A DNA stretch of 64,000 bases from DASSQJ01 sp963772645 (GCA_963772645.1 CAVYYD010000008.1:1-64000), one strand, 5' to 3'; counted from the first letter of the stretch, positions 37,414 through 46,578 are shown. Program-made: numbers and translations. Notes: generated by a model from the letters alone, not told the origin.

Positions 37414-38112
37414 ATGAGCGAGCGGATCGAGGTCCAGACCCACGACGGCACCATGCCGGCCCACCTCTGGCGGCCGGCGTCCGGGACGGGCCCGGGGGTG
37501 CTGCTCGTCCAGGAGATCTTCGGCGTCAGCCCGTACATCCAGCGCCGCGCGGCCGACCTCGCCGGCCTCGGCTACGTCGTGCTCGTGCCCGAGCTGTTCC
37601 ACCGCGCCGGGGTCACCGGCATCCCCAACGGTCCGGACATGCTCACCCAGGCGATGGCCGTCACCGGCCGGGTCGACTGGGACACCGCGGTCGCCGACGC
37701 CGTGTCGGCGCTGCACCACCTGCGGGCGCTGGCGGAGGTCACCGGCGGCGTCGCGGTCGTGGGGTTCTGCTACGGCGGCGGCCTCGGCTACGCCGTCGTC
37801 GCGCAGGAGCCGGCCGACGCGCTCGTCTCCTACTACGGGTCGGCCCTGCCGCAGCTCGTCGAGGCGGTGCCGTCGGTGTCGACCCCCTCGCTGCACCACT
37901 TCGGCGAGGAGGACACCTACATTCCGATGGAGGCCGTGGCGCGGATCCGGGAGAGCGTCACGGCGGGCGCAGGGCCGGTGGAGTTCCATACCTACCCCGG
38001 TGCCGACCACGCCTTCGACAACGGCGACTTCGTCAACCACCACCCCGAGGCGAGCGAGCGGGCCTGGGCGGTGACCACCGACTTCCTCGCCCGGACCGTG
38101 CCGGTCGGCTGA
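37414..38112 (+). CDS. Dienelactone hydrolase-family protein
   Basis: 232 residues. Alpha/beta hydrolase with cysteine nucleophile in VVGFCYGGGLG, an oxyanion strand containing LLVQEIFGVSPYI, an Asp/His end with HFGEEDTYIP and YPGADHAFDN. Matches carboxymethylenebutenolidase-like enzymes in size and motifs. Cytosolic, with no signal peptide. No aromatic-degradation genes are close, so the natural ester or lactone is open. Confidence 0.9.
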   Translation: MSERIEVQTHDGTMPAHLWRPASGTGPGVLLVQEIFGVSPYIQRRAADLAGLGYVVLVPELFHRAGVTGIPNGPDMLTQAMAVTGRVDWDTAVADAVSALHHLRALAEVTGGVAVVGFCYGGGLGYAVVAQEPADALVSYYGSALPQLVEAVPSVSTPSLHHFGEEDTYIPMEAVARIRESVTAGAGPVEFHTYPGADHAFDNGDFVNHHPEASERAWAVTTDFLARTVPVG

Positions 38113-38172
38113 CCGGGCATCGACCCGGCGCCGACCGGGCTTCGACCGGCGCCGGCCGGCACCCGCCCGGGG

Positions 38173-38613
38173 TCAGGAACCGGTGCGGTTCTGCTCGGCG
38201 CGGGCCAGGACGACGGCCCGCAGCACGTCGTCCGGGAACGGTGTGGCCAGGTCGGTGCGCAGCGTGGCCCCGGAGCACACCACGCCGCGCAGACCGGCCC
38301 GCATCGAGTCGAGCAGGCCGGGGCGCATCGAGATGAGGCTCAGCCCGGTGCGGCTCACCGTGAGGGCGACGAGCGGCCCGACGAGGAAGAACGTCGGGAC
38401 GCGGTAGTGGATGCCCTCGGTGGCGTCGGGCACGATCTCCCGGATCCGGGAGCGCAGCCGCTCGATGGCGGCCCGCTGGTCCTCGGGCAGCCGGGCGCAC
38501 CAAGCCTCGACCTCGGCGAGCCGGACCGCGTCGGCGAGGTCGGCGGCGCCGCTGTCGGCGCCGGTGGGGTGGGGCTCGGCCGCCGGGTCGGGCAGGGGGC
38601 GTGCCGCGCTCAT
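38173..38613 (-). CDS. DUF1801 (YdhG/YdeI-like) protein
   Basis: 146 residues. ATG 38613 is chosen because GGGAGG lies 6 nt upstream; an in-frame ATG at 38667 has none. The core RLRSRIREIVPDATEGIHYRVPTFF and later LISMRPGLLDSMRAGL, GATLRTDLATPFPDDVL match the DUF1801 fold. Some members are described as iron chaperones or stress proteins. An N-terminal 45-residue extension is Pro/Ala-rich. The 60-bp gap to the convergent hydrolase gene is GC-repetitive and may act as terminator. Confidence 0.75.
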   Translation of the reverse strand: MSAARPLPDPAAEPHPTGADSGAADLADAVRLAEVEAWCARLPEDQRAAIERLRSRIREIVPDATEGIHYRVPTFFLVGPLVALTVSRTGLSLISMRPGLLDSMRAGLRGVVCSGATLRTDLATPFPDDVLRAVVLARAEQNRTGS

Positions 38614-38716
38614 CGCGCGCCTCCCGCCGCCCGGGTCTGACCTGTGCCCCTGCGCATTCGTCGTCACCTCGATCCGTCACCTCATGGTGCGCCCGCGAGG
38701 TGGGTGGTGCAAGGCC

Positions 38717-38998
38717 TCAGGGGCAGGCGCAGGGAGCGGACCCGCAGCGGGGGCAGCCACGGGCGTACCGCTCGACGGCCGAGGTGAGGTCGACGTCCAT
38801 CTGGTTCGCGAGGGAGGCGACCCAGGCGAGGACGTCGGCGAACTCATGCTCCTGCTCCTGGCGGGTGCCCTTGCGGACCGCCTGGGCGAGTTCGCCGAGC
38901 TCCTCGGCGAGCCACGCGACGGTGCTGGGGACACCGCGGGCCCGGTCGCGCTCGCCGTACGTGCTCTCGATGACGTCCTGCAGGTGGGCGAGCTCCAT
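38717..38998 (-). CDS. MazG-like nucleotide pyrophosphohydrolase with Cys-rich tail
   Basis: 93 residues. The all-alpha NTP-PPase core is visible: WLAEELGELAQAVRKG (ExxE) and EHEFADVLAWVASLAN (ExxD), which bind Mg and nucleotide. The last residues CPRCGSAPCACP could form a small zinc knuckle, an unusual addition for this family. House-cleaning of modified NTPs is the likely role. A GTG three codons upstream is an alternative start. Confidence 0.8.
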   Translation of the reverse strand: MELAHLQDVIESTYGERDRARGVPSTVAWLAEELGELAQAVRKGTRQEQEHEFADVLAWVASLANQMDVDLTSAVERYARGCPRCGSAPCACP

Positions 38999-39033
38999 GG
39001 CCGTCACCGTATCGGCGCGGGCTGAGGTGCCGC

Positions 39034-39699
39034 TCAGTTCAGGCCGGCGCCGCCGAGGTCCGGCGTGCCGGGGAGCGCGCCGAACCGGCCGACGATGGCG
39101 GTCTCGCGGCGGAGCAGGTCGAGGACCACCCGGAGCCGCGAGGGGGCGTCCGGGGCCTCGAGGACCCGCTGGCGGTCGCTGACGTCCAGGACCATCTGCT
39201 CCACCGTCCGGAACGCGACGCGGGCCGCGGCCTCCTCGAACGGCTCCACGACGGCCCCGACGGTCTCGAGGTAACGCTGGTGGGCGGCGCGCACCTGCGC
39301 CACGAGGTGCGCGACCTCGGGGTCGTCCGCCGAGGGCGGCTCCCCGAGCCAGGTCACCTCGCCGGTCAGGAAGGGCGTGCCGGCGTCGGAGTCCGTGCCG
39401 TCGAGGTGGAACCGGCGCGCGCCGGTGGCGACGAGGTGGACGACGGTGCCGAGGCCGCCCTGCGCCAGGGCCATCGCGTCGACCCGGGCCTCGCAGCCGA
39501 CCGGGTGGAGGTCGCGGACGGCGTCGGACCCGACCTCGTGGCCGCTGCGGATCAGGACGACGCCGAACCGGCGTTCGTCCTCCGGAAGGGCGGCGAGGCG
39601 CTGGGCGAGGTCGAGGTAGCGCGGTTCGAAGAGCTGGAGCGGGAGCCGCGCCCCGGGCAGCAGCACGGTGCCGAGCGGGAAGAGCGGCAGCGACGTCAT
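39034..39699 (-). CDS. LON peptidase substrate-binding domain protein
   Basis: 221 residues. Starts TSLPLFPLGTVLLPGARLPLQLFEPRY, the hallmark of the Lon N-terminal domain. It continues with FGVVLIRSGHEVG and HPVGCEARVD, and ends with a helical bundle containing EAPDAPSRLRVVLDLLRRE. No ATPase or protease domain, so it is a stand-alone adaptor-like protein as found in most actinobacteria. 35 bp downstream of it lies the MazG-like gene. Confidence 0.92.
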   Translation of the reverse strand: MTSLPLFPLGTVLLPGARLPLQLFEPRYLDLAQRLAALPEDERRFGVVLIRSGHEVGSDAVRDLHPVGCEARVDAMALAQGGLGTVVHLVATGARRFHLDGTDSDAGTPFLTGEVTWLGEPPSADDPEVAHLVAQVRAAHQRYLETVGAVVEPFEEAAARVAFRTVEQMVLDVSDRQRVLEAPDAPSRLRVVLDLLRRETAIVGRFGALPGTPDLGGAGLN

Positions 39700-39759
39700 A
39701 CCCAACTGTAGGCGCGGCGCGGGCCGCCGGAGCACCCCGGCCCGGGCCGGGACGGGCGG

Positions 39760-41070
39760 TCAGGCCCGGGCCGGCGCGGCCCCCTCGTGCTCCTCGTCGT
39801 CCTGGGGCCACGGCCGCGGCGGCAGGTTCTCGCCCGCCTTGCGGATCAGCGGGCCGACCGTCAGCCCCTGCACCGCGATGGTGAAGAGGACCACCGCGTA
39901 CGTGGCGGTGACGATGGCCGGTCGGTAGGCGACGCCGGGCAGCCCCAGCGCGAGGCTGATCGCGATGCCGCCGCGCAGCCCACCCCAGGTGAGCAGCCGG
40001 GTCGTGTACCGCCCGTAGCCGTCGCGGGCGCGGGCCAGGCGCACCGGCACCGCGACCGAGACGAACCGGCTCGCCAGCGCGACGACGACGATGCCCAGGC
40101 TGGCCAGCGCCACCGGCGCGGTGGTCTCGGCGAGCAGCACGTCGAACCCGATGAACGCGAAGAGGACGATGTTGAGGACCTGGTCGAGGGTCTCCCAGAA
40201 CCCCTCGACGTGGTGCCGGGTCTCGCCGTGGAAGGCGCGGTGCTTGCCCGCCGACATCACGAGCCCGGCCATCACCATCGCGAGGGGGCCGGAGAGGTTC
40301 AGCCCGACCGCCGCGGCGTAGCCGCCGACGACCATCGCCAGGGTGAGGATCACCTCGACGACGTGGCCGTCGATGGTGCGACACAGGGTGTAGCCGACCC
40401 ATCCGAGGGCCAGGCCGAACGCCATCCCGCCGAGGGCCTCGCGGACGAAGACGGTGAGGACCCCACCGACGGTGGGCGTGAAGTCGCCGTGGTCGGTGCC
40501 CAGCCCGACCACCCCACCGAGGACGACGAAGAGGACCACGCCGATGCCGTCGTTGAACAGGGACTCTCCGGCGATGAGGGTCCGCAGCCGCTGCGGGACC
40601 TTGGCCCGCTTGAGCAGGTCGAGGATGGCGACCGGGTCGGTGGGGCTGATCAGCGAGCCGAAGAGCAGGGCCCAGGCGATCGGCATGCTCACCCCCGCGA
40701 GGGCGAACACCCCCCAGGACCCGAGGCCGACGAGCACCGTGCTGATCAGCGTGCCGAAGACGGCGAGGGTCAGGATGCTGGCCCGCTGCCGCAGCAGCTG
40801 CCGGGCGTCGAGCGAGAGGGCGCCGGCGAACAGCAGGATCGAGAGGACCCCGTTGAGGACGAAGTCGGTCAGGTCGAGGGTCTGGAGCATGCGCTCGGCC
40901 GTCTGCCGGAGCCCGAGGGAGACCCCGAAGGCGTCGACGAGCATGAGCAGCCCGGAGGCCAGCGCCGCCGCGAGGGTGACGCCGACCGTCGTCGGGATGC
41001 GCACGAAGCGCTCGTTGAGCCAGGCGAGCAGGGCGGTCGAGCAGAGCAGGACCGCGAATGCGGTGAGCAC
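39760..41070 (-). CDS. Na+/H+ antiporter, CPA1 (NhaP-like) family
   Basis: 436 residues, about 12-13 membrane helices. Ion-site motifs: GSLISPTDPVAILDLLKRAKVP (TDP) and IAGESLFNDGIGVVLFVVL (ND), plus the late conserved arginine region WGGLRGGIAISLAL. A hydrophilic tail of about 30 residues is rich in Glu/Asp. Exchanges Na+ or K+ for H+ across the cytoplasmic membrane. Third gene of an operon-like run with the SLC13 permease (15 bp upstream) and the CBS protein. Confidence 0.92.
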   Translation of the reverse strand: MLTAFAVLLCSTALLAWLNERFVRIPTTVGVTLAAALASGLLMLVDAFGVSLGLRQTAERMLQTLDLTDFVLNGVLSILLFAGALSLDARQLLRQRASILTLAVFGTLISTVLVGLGSWGVFALAGVSMPIAWALLFGSLISPTDPVAILDLLKRAKVPQRLRTLIAGESLFNDGIGVVLFVVLGGVVGLGTDHGDFTPTVGGVLTVFVREALGGMAFGLALGWVGYTLCRTIDGHVVEVILTLAMVVGGYAAAVGLNLSGPLAMVMAGLVMSAGKHRAFHGETRHHVEGFWETLDQVLNIVLFAFIGFDVLLAETTAPVALASLGIVVVALASRFVSVAVPVRLARARDGYGRYTTRLLTWGGLRGGIAISLALGLPGVAYRPAIVTATYAVVLFTIAVQGLTVGPLIRKAGENLPPRPWPQDDEEHEGAAPARA

Positions 41071-41085
41071 GGTGGTGCCTCCTCC

Positions 41086-42388
41086 TCAGCCGAAGCCGAA
41101 GTAGCGGATCCAGACATACGGGACGCAGCACGCGATCGTCACGGCCGTGACGAGCAGGCCGTACTTCGTGAAGTGCCAGAACGAGATCTCGTGACCGTTG
41201 CGCCGGGCGATCCCGGTGACGACGACGTTGGCGCTCGCCCCGATGGCGGTCGCGTTGCCGCCGAGGTCGGCACCGAGCGCGAGCGCCCACCACAGCGACT
41301 GCTGGTCGGGGGGCAGCGCGTTGCCGGGACCGACGAGGTCGAGGACGAGCGGCGACATCGTCGCGACGTACGGGATGTTGTCGACGATGCCGGAGAGGAC
41401 CGCCGAGCCGACGAGCACCCCGTGCGCGGCGAGGAGGTAGTTGTCGCCGATGGCGCTGGTCAGCCCCTTGGCGAGCTCGGAGATCACCCCGATGTGGACG
41501 AGGGCCCCGACCATGATGAAGAGCCCCGCGAAGAAGAGCAGCGTCTCCCACTCGACGTCGGCGAGGAACTCCTCGGACGCCAGGCCGGAGACGAGCACCG
41601 CGGCACCGGCGCCGAGCAGGGCGACGAGCGAGGGCTCCAGGTGGGTCAGCGAGTGGGTGACGAACCCGCCGAGGACGAGGGCCAGGATGACGAGCATCCG
41701 CCAGAGCAGGCCCGGGTCGGTGATCGTCTCGCGGGGGGTCAGCGCCATCACCGTCTCGGCCCGCTCCGGGTCGAACCGCAGGGTGCGCCCCCACAGCAGC
41801 CAGGCCAGGCCGACGAACACCGCGACGAGGACGACGACGATCGGCAGCATGTGGACGAGGAAGTCGTTGAACGTCAGCTGGGCCCGGCTGGCGATGATGA
41901 TGTTGGGCGGGTCGCCGATCAGCGTCGCGGCGCCGCCGATGTTGCTCGCCATCGCCTCGGCGAGGAGGAAGGGGATGGGGGCGAGCGCGAGCCGGTCGCA
42001 GAGCAGCAGGGTCACCGGGGCGATGAGGAGCACCGTGGTGACGTTGTCGAGCAGCGCCGAGGCGGCCGCCGTGATGAGGACGAGGAGGACCATCATCCGG
42101 AACGGTCGCGCCCTGGCGCGCTGTGCCGACCAGATCGCGACGAACTCGAAGATGCCGGTCTGGCGGAGCACGCCGACGATGATCATCATCCCGAGGAGCA
42201 GGAAGATGACGTTCCAGTCGATCCCGGTCTCCTGGGAGAAGAAGACCTCGCTGCCCCCGGTCGCGCCGATGACGACCATCGAACGCGGCGCCACCGAGGG
42301 CGACGACGGTGCGGTTGACCTTCTCGGTGGCGATGAGGACGTACGCCCCGGCGAAGACGACGACGGCGAGGACGGCGGTGACGCTCAC
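41086..42388 (-). CDS. SLC13/ArsB-superfamily anion permease, one frameshift
   Basis: About 433 residues. GTG start at 42388 (MSVTAVLAVVVFAGAYVLIATEK); a one-base error near 42,285-42,292 changes frame before MVVIGATGGSEVFFSQETG. The rest is continuous: GMMIIVGVLRQTGIFE, LLDNVTTVLLIAPVT, ASNIGGAATLIGDPPNIIIAS and the repeated ALGADLGGNATAIGASANVVV, which are the two ion-site repeats of the ArsB/NhaD/SLC13 group. Exports or imports oxyanions or carboxylates. The GTGA overlap with the CBS gene suggests the CBS protein regulates it. Confidence 0.88.
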
Positions 42389-42936
42389 GGCGCCTCTCGG
42401 GTCGGCCCGGACTGGTCCGGGGTCCCGCGCAGGATGATGTCCTTGCGCAGCCGGCGGCGGATCAGGTCACTGTCCTGGCCGGCCGCGGTGGCGATCGCGG
42501 CGAGGACCCGGGACATGGTGAGCACCCCGCGGTAGGTGCCGTCCTTCTCGCGGACGAGGACGATCGGGGTGTGCTCCTCGTCCATGACCGAGGCGATCTC
42601 GATCAGGGTGTCCTCCGGGAGGACCGACGGTGGCCTGGTCGCGGTGAGCGTCTCGTCGTCGAGCAGGCTGCCGACGGTGGCCTCGTTGAGCGCCCGGCAG
42701 ATCTCGTCGCTGGCCTGCTCGTCGTAGGCGTGCGCGAGCTTGCGGTCGTCGCGGACCCAGCGCGGCAGCACGAGCCCGAAGATCTGGCTGCCCGGGATGA
42801 CGGCGATGGGGACGCCGTCGTCGTCCGCGACGACGATGCCGGAGAGCCGGTACTCGGCGACCACGCGGGCGGCCTCCGCGCCGGTGGTCTCCCGGCGGAC
42901 GGTCGGCACCTGGTCGATGAGGTCCTCAGCGCGCAT
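42385..42936 (-). CDS. CBS-domain pair protein
   Basis: 183 residues. Two CBS motifs: residues about 5-60 (AEYRLSGIVVADDDGVPIAVIPG) and about 95-155 (SVLPEDTLIEIASVMDEEHTPIVLV, YRGVLTMSRVLAAIA), ending in a basic tail (LIRRRLRKD). Such Bateman modules bind adenine nucleotides. Translational coupling with the SLC13 permease implies a cytosolic regulator of transport. First gene of the three-gene run. Confidence 0.88.
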   Translation of the reverse strand: MRAEDLIDQVPTVRRETTGAEAARVVAEYRLSGIVVADDDGVPIAVIPGSQIFGLVLPRWVRDDRKLAHAYDEQASDEICRALNEATVGSLLDDETLTATRPPSVLPEDTLIEIASVMDEEHTPIVLVREKDGTYRGVLTMSRVLAAIATAAGQDSDLIRRRLRKDIILRGTPDQSGPTREAP

Positions 42937-43230
42937 GGGCCCAATCTTCCATGCCGGCCTCGGCTCGCGCACCGTCGCCGACGGGGCCGGCGGCGGTCCG
43001 GAGGCGGTCCGGAGGCGGATCCGGACGGCACGGTCGCGCCCCTGCCGTAGAGTGATCCTCAGCCGGCCCGCCCAGTTCTGCCTCGGGCCGCGCTCCTTTG
43101 ATGTCGATGCCTTCGTGACGACCGGTCCGGTCCGAGCACGCGCCGCGGCCCCAGAGCCCGCCCGGCAGAACATCGCCCGAGCAGACGACGACGCCGTCCA
43201 GCCGCTCCCACCGCTTCGGAGAGACCACTC
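42937..43230 (+). promoter_or_regulatory. Divergent promoter region and long leader of the DEAD-box helicase gene
   Basis: 294 bp without a gene on either strand. A TAGAGT -10-like element near 43,047 would give a 5' leader of about 175 nt before the TTG start, long enough for cold-shock-type leader control common for DEAD-box RNA helicases. The leader contains CCTTTGATGTCGATG. No strong terminator hairpin was found in it. Confidence 0.4.
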
Positions 43231-44686
43231 TTGTCCACCACCTTCGGCACCCTCGGCGTGCCCACCGCCCTCGTCGACGTCCTCGCGGACGCCGGCATCA
43301 CGACACCCACCCCGATCCAGGCCGCCACGCTGCCTGACTCCCTCGCCGGCCGCGACGTCCTCGGCCGGGGCCGGACCGGCTCCGGCAAGACGATCGCGTT
43401 CGCCCTGCCGCTGCTGACCCGGCTCTCGCGCAGCGGCACGACCAGGTCCCCGCGCCGGCCACGCGCGCTCGTCCTCGCCCCGACCCGGGAGCTCGCCACC
43501 CAGATCGAGGACGCGATGGCCCCGCTGCTCGCCGTCCTCGGCCTGACCTCGCGCACCGTGTTCGGTGGCGTCGGGCAGAACCCCCAGGTCGCCGCGCTCC
43601 GCCGGGGCGTCGACGTCCTCGTCGCGTGCCCCGGCCGGCTCGAGGACCTGATCCGCCAGGGCCATGCCTCGCTCGACGCCGTCGAGGTGACCGTCGTCGA
43701 CGAGGCCGACCACATGGCCGACCTCGGCTTCCTCCCGCAGGTCCGCCGGCTCCTCGACGCGACGCCCCCGCGGGGGCAGCGGATGCTCTTCTCCGCCACG
43801 CTCGACGACGGCATCGGCGTCCTCGCCCGGCGCTACCTCCACGAGCCGGTGACCCACCAGGCCGACTCGGCACGGTCCTCCATCGTGACGATGGACCACC
43901 ACGTCCTCCACGTCCGCGCCGACGCCCACCTCCCGGTGCTGCTCGACCTCACCGCGGCACCCGGCCGGACCGTGGTCTTCACCCGCACCAAGCACCGCGC
44001 CAAGAAGATCGCCCGCCAGCTCAACGGCTCCGGGCGTGCCGGCGGTCGAGCTGCACGGCAACCTCAGCCAGGCGGCCCGCACCCGCACCATGGACGCCTT
44101 CCACAGCGGCGCGGCCCGCACCCTCGTCGCGACCGACATCGCGGCCCGCGGCATCCACGTCGACGACGTCGCCCTCGTCATCCACGCCGACCCCCCGGTC
44201 GAGCACAAGGCCTACCTGCACCGCTCCGGGCGCACCGCCCGCGCCGGCGCGTCCGGCACCGTGGTCACGCTGATGACCGACGACCAGGTCCGCGACGTGC
44301 GCGACCTCACCCGCAAGGCGGGCGTGAACGCCACGACGACCCGCGTCGACGCCTCCCACCCGCTGCTGCGCACGCTCGCCCCCGGTGAGCGGTCCTTCGA
44401 GGGCGGCTACGTCGCCGTTGCTCCGGCCGGTGGCTCCGGGCGGTCCGGTGGCGGCCGTCCCGGCCCTGCCGGTGGCGGTCGGTCCGGCCGGGGACGCTCC
44501 GGCGGGGCACGCGCCGCCGGTGGTCGGTCCGGCACCGGCAGTCCCCGCGGGGGCACGCCGTCCGCCGGCCGGCCGCGGGCCGCGGGGAACGGCGGCCGCG
44601 CCGCGGCGCCCGCCGCCGCGGGGGCGAGGCCCGCCCGCAGTGCCGCCTCGTTCTCCGAGCAGCCGGGTCGGCGCCGCTCACGCTGA
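43231..44686 (+). CDS. DEAD-box RNA helicase, one frameshift
   Basis: About 485 residues from TTG 43231, preceded by GGAGAGA. Motifs: Q-motif region TPTPIQAATLP, motif I GRGRTGSGKT, Ia PTRELATQ, II VVDEADHM, III FSATL, then after a one-base break near 44,035 motif V ATDIAARGIHVDD and VI HRSGRTARAG. The C-terminal 90 residues are Gly/Arg/Ser-rich (RGRSGG type), the RNA-binding tail of RhlE-like actinobacterial helicases. Unwinds structured RNA, probably in ribosome assembly or cold adaptation. Confidence 0.92.
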
Positions 44687-44716
44687 CCTGCGCCCGCCGG
44701 GCTCGCTCGCGGGCCC

Positions 44717-45646
44717 TCAGGAGGGTGGTGTGAGGCCGAGAGCCCGGGCCGGGGTGCTCCTCGCCGCCAGCCGGGCGTCCTTCTCGGGCACTCGCGCGAC
44801 CTCCACCGCCCAGCGGACGCAGTCGGCCAGGGTGCTCGTCCCGCCCGCGAGCACGCCGGTGTCCGCCGTCCGTGCGACGGCGGCCTCGACGACGACGTCG
44901 AGGCCGCCGAGCCGGTAGCGGCCGTCGCGCAGGCCCGTCGCGGGCATCGCGTCGGAGACGAGGGCGACGTGGTCCGGGCCGACCGTCTCGAACACCATCA
45001 GGACGACCTCGGCCGCGACGTGCACCCCGTCGGCGATGAGCTCGACGACGGCCTCCCCCCGGGACGCCGCGGTGAGCGCCGCGGCCCCCGGGCCACCGGC
45101 GCGGTGGTGCAGCGGCGGCATCCCGTTGAAGAGGTGGGTCACCAGGGCGGGCGCGCCCTGGGCGTCGGCGATCGCGGCCAGCGCCCAGGCCGTCGTGGCG
45201 GCATCGGCGTCGGTGTGGCCGACGGCCGGCCGGATGCCGTGGGCCACGAGGGTGCGGACCAGCGCGTCGGCGCCGGGCAGCTCGGGCGCGAAGGTCATCT
45301 GGCGCAGCGCGCCCGGCGCTCCGTGGGCGGCCGTGACCGCGGCCAGGCGCTCGACCAGGGCGGGGTCGGGGGCGGTGAGGACGCCGGGGTCGTGCGCGCC
45401 GCGGCGGGTGGGGGAGAGGAAGGGACCCTCGAGGTGGATGCCGGCGACCGTCCCTTCCGCGACCAGCGCGGCGAGGACGGCGACCCGGCGCTCGAGGACC
45501 TCGGAGGTGGCCGAGACGAGGCTGGCGACGAGCACGGTGGCCCCGGCGGCGCGGTGGTGGGCGGCGGCCCGTCGGCTGCCGTCCGGGTCGACCCCGTACT
45601 CCGCGCCGAGCGCGCCGTGGTGGTGGATGTCGACGAGCCCGGTCAC
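44717..45646 (-). CDS. nagA: N-acetylglucosamine-6-phosphate deacetylase-like amidohydrolase, short form
   Basis: 309 residues from GTG 45646. Motifs of NagA: DIHHHGALG (metal-site strand), GIHLEGPFLSPTRRGAHDP, GHTDA, THLFNGMPPLHHR, IADGVHV and LVSDAMPATG with the catalytic Asp. The usual N-terminal beta-sandwich half (about 45-55 residues) is missing, so the family length of about 380 is not reached, yet the barrel is complete. Converts GlcNAc-6-P to GlcN-6-P. No nagB or PTS genes are adjacent. The symbol is by family and could be a paralogue. Confidence 0.8.
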   Translation of the reverse strand: MTGLVDIHHHGALGAEYGVDPDGSRRAAAHHRAAGATVLVASLVSATSEVLERRVAVLAALVAEGTVAGIHLEGPFLSPTRRGAHDPGVLTAPDPALVERLAAVTAAHGAPGALRQMTFAPELPGADALVRTLVAHGIRPAVGHTDADAATTAWALAAIADAQGAPALVTHLFNGMPPLHHRAGGPGAAALTAASRGEAVVELIADGVHVAAEVVLMVFETVGPDHVALVSDAMPATGLRDGRYRLGGLDVVVEAAVARTADTGVLAGGTSTLADCVRWAVEVARVPEKDARLAARSTPARALGLTPPS

Positions 45647-45671
45647 GGCGCCCGACGCTACCCGGCTCGCC

Positions 45672-45715
45672 TCGGGTGCTCAGGTGGTCACCCCAGCGAC
45701 CACCTGAGCACCCGA
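45672..45715. promoter_or_regulatory. 18-bp inverted repeat with 8-nt spacer between divergent genes
   Basis: TCGGGTGCTCAGGTGGTC, an 8-nt spacer (ACCCCAGC), then the exact reverse complement. It sits 26 bp upstream of the nagA-like start and 73 bp upstream of the M50 peptidase start. Perfect 18-bp arms in a divergent promoter indicate either a large operator or a stable RNA hairpin in the leader. The inner GGTGGTC/GACCACC halves recall GntR-type half-sites, but the spacing does not fit the DasR/NagR consensus. Confidence 0.65.
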
Positions 45716-45787
45716 CCAGGGTGACAGTGCACTCCTTGTCCGTGAGCGGCTGCGCGCCACAGATCGGCGGGCTAGGTTGCGGTGCCC

Positions 45788-46495
45788 ATGGACCGAGTTC
45801 GCGAGGTGTGGCAGCACGTCCTCCCCGTCGACCCGGTCTCGCTCGCCGGACTCCCCGTGCTCGTCGTGCTGGCCGTCACGCTCCTCGCCGTGGCCCTCGG
45901 GCCTGCGTGGCGCGTGCTGCGGCTCGGGGTCACCCTCGTCCACGAGCTCGGTCATGCCGTCGTCGGGATGCTCAGCGGCCGCCGCTTCACCGGTTTCGTC
46001 CTCCGCGGCGACATGTCGGGGCACGCGGTGACGGTCGGGCCCGCCCGCGGGCCGGGCCGGGTGCTGACGACGTGGGCCGGCTACCCGATGCCGGCGCTCG
46101 TCGGGGCGGCCGCCGTGTGGCTGGGGGTCCGTGGCTGGGGGCCGGCCGTGCTGGCCGTCGTCCTGGCCGTGCTCGTCGTGGCGGTGCTGCGGTCCCGCTC
46201 GGCGCTCACCGCGGTCGTCGTGCTCACCGTGCTGCTCGCCACCGGGGCGCTCTGGTGGTCCGGGTCGGACCGGCTCCAGGCGCAGGTGCTCGTGGGCGCC
46301 GGCATCGTCCTCGTCGTCGGGGCGTGGCGGCACCTGGGCGCGGTCGCCACCGGGCCCGACCGCGGCACCAGCGACCCCGCGGTGCTCGCGCGGCTGACCC
46401 GCCTTCCCCGGGCCTTCTGGCTGCTCGGGTACGCCCTGGTCTGCGCCTGGGCGACGTGGGTCGTCGCGCAGACCGTCCTGGCCGCCTGGCGCTGA
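45788..46495 (+). CDS. M50-family membrane metallopeptidase
   Basis: 235 residues. One helix at about 20-40, then the zinc site VTLVHELGHAVVG (H52, E53, H56) partly inside the membrane, followed by RRFTGFVLRGDMSGH and TTWAGYPMPALVGA, in the place of the third-ligand loop of site-2 proteases. Four further helices follow. Small M50B-like proteins of this type are common in actinobacteria; the substrate is unknown. GTG 45782 is an alternative start. No PDZ domain. Confidence 0.82.
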   Translation: MDRVREVWQHVLPVDPVSLAGLPVLVVLAVTLLAVALGPAWRVLRLGVTLVHELGHAVVGMLSGRRFTGFVLRGDMSGHAVTVGPARGPGRVLTTWAGYPMPALVGAAAVWLGVRGWGPAVLAVVLAVLVVAVLRSRSALTAVVVLTVLLATGALWWSGSDRLQAQVLVGAGIVLVVGAWRHLGAVATGPDRGTSDPAVLARLTRLPRAFWLLGYALVCAWATWVVAQTVLAAWR

Positions 46496-46535
46496 CCCAC
46501 CCGGGCTGCCCGGACCACCGGCCCGGCCACCCGGG

Positions 46536-46578
46536 CCCTCGGGGACGACGCGCCCGGCTGGCGCGCCGCCCCCGAGGG
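46536..46578. terminator. Composite hairpin between convergent genes
   Basis: CCCTCGGGG (46536-46544) pairs with CCCCGAGGG (46570-46578), enclosing an inner GCGCC/GGCGC stem. It lies directly between the M50 stop and the nuclease stop. No U-tract. A bidirectional terminator is inferred from position. Confidence 0.6.

Noticed and set aside
38717..42388. Single 1,223-codon open frame on the minus strand
   Set aside because: Only its first 35 codons are real (the start of the SLC13 permease before a frameshift). The rest is out of frame with well-supported transporter genes.
43060..43230. Short open frame upstream of the DEAD-box helicase as a leader peptide
   Set aside because: No start codon with Shine-Dalgarno in that frame, and the amino-acid composition is not distinctive.
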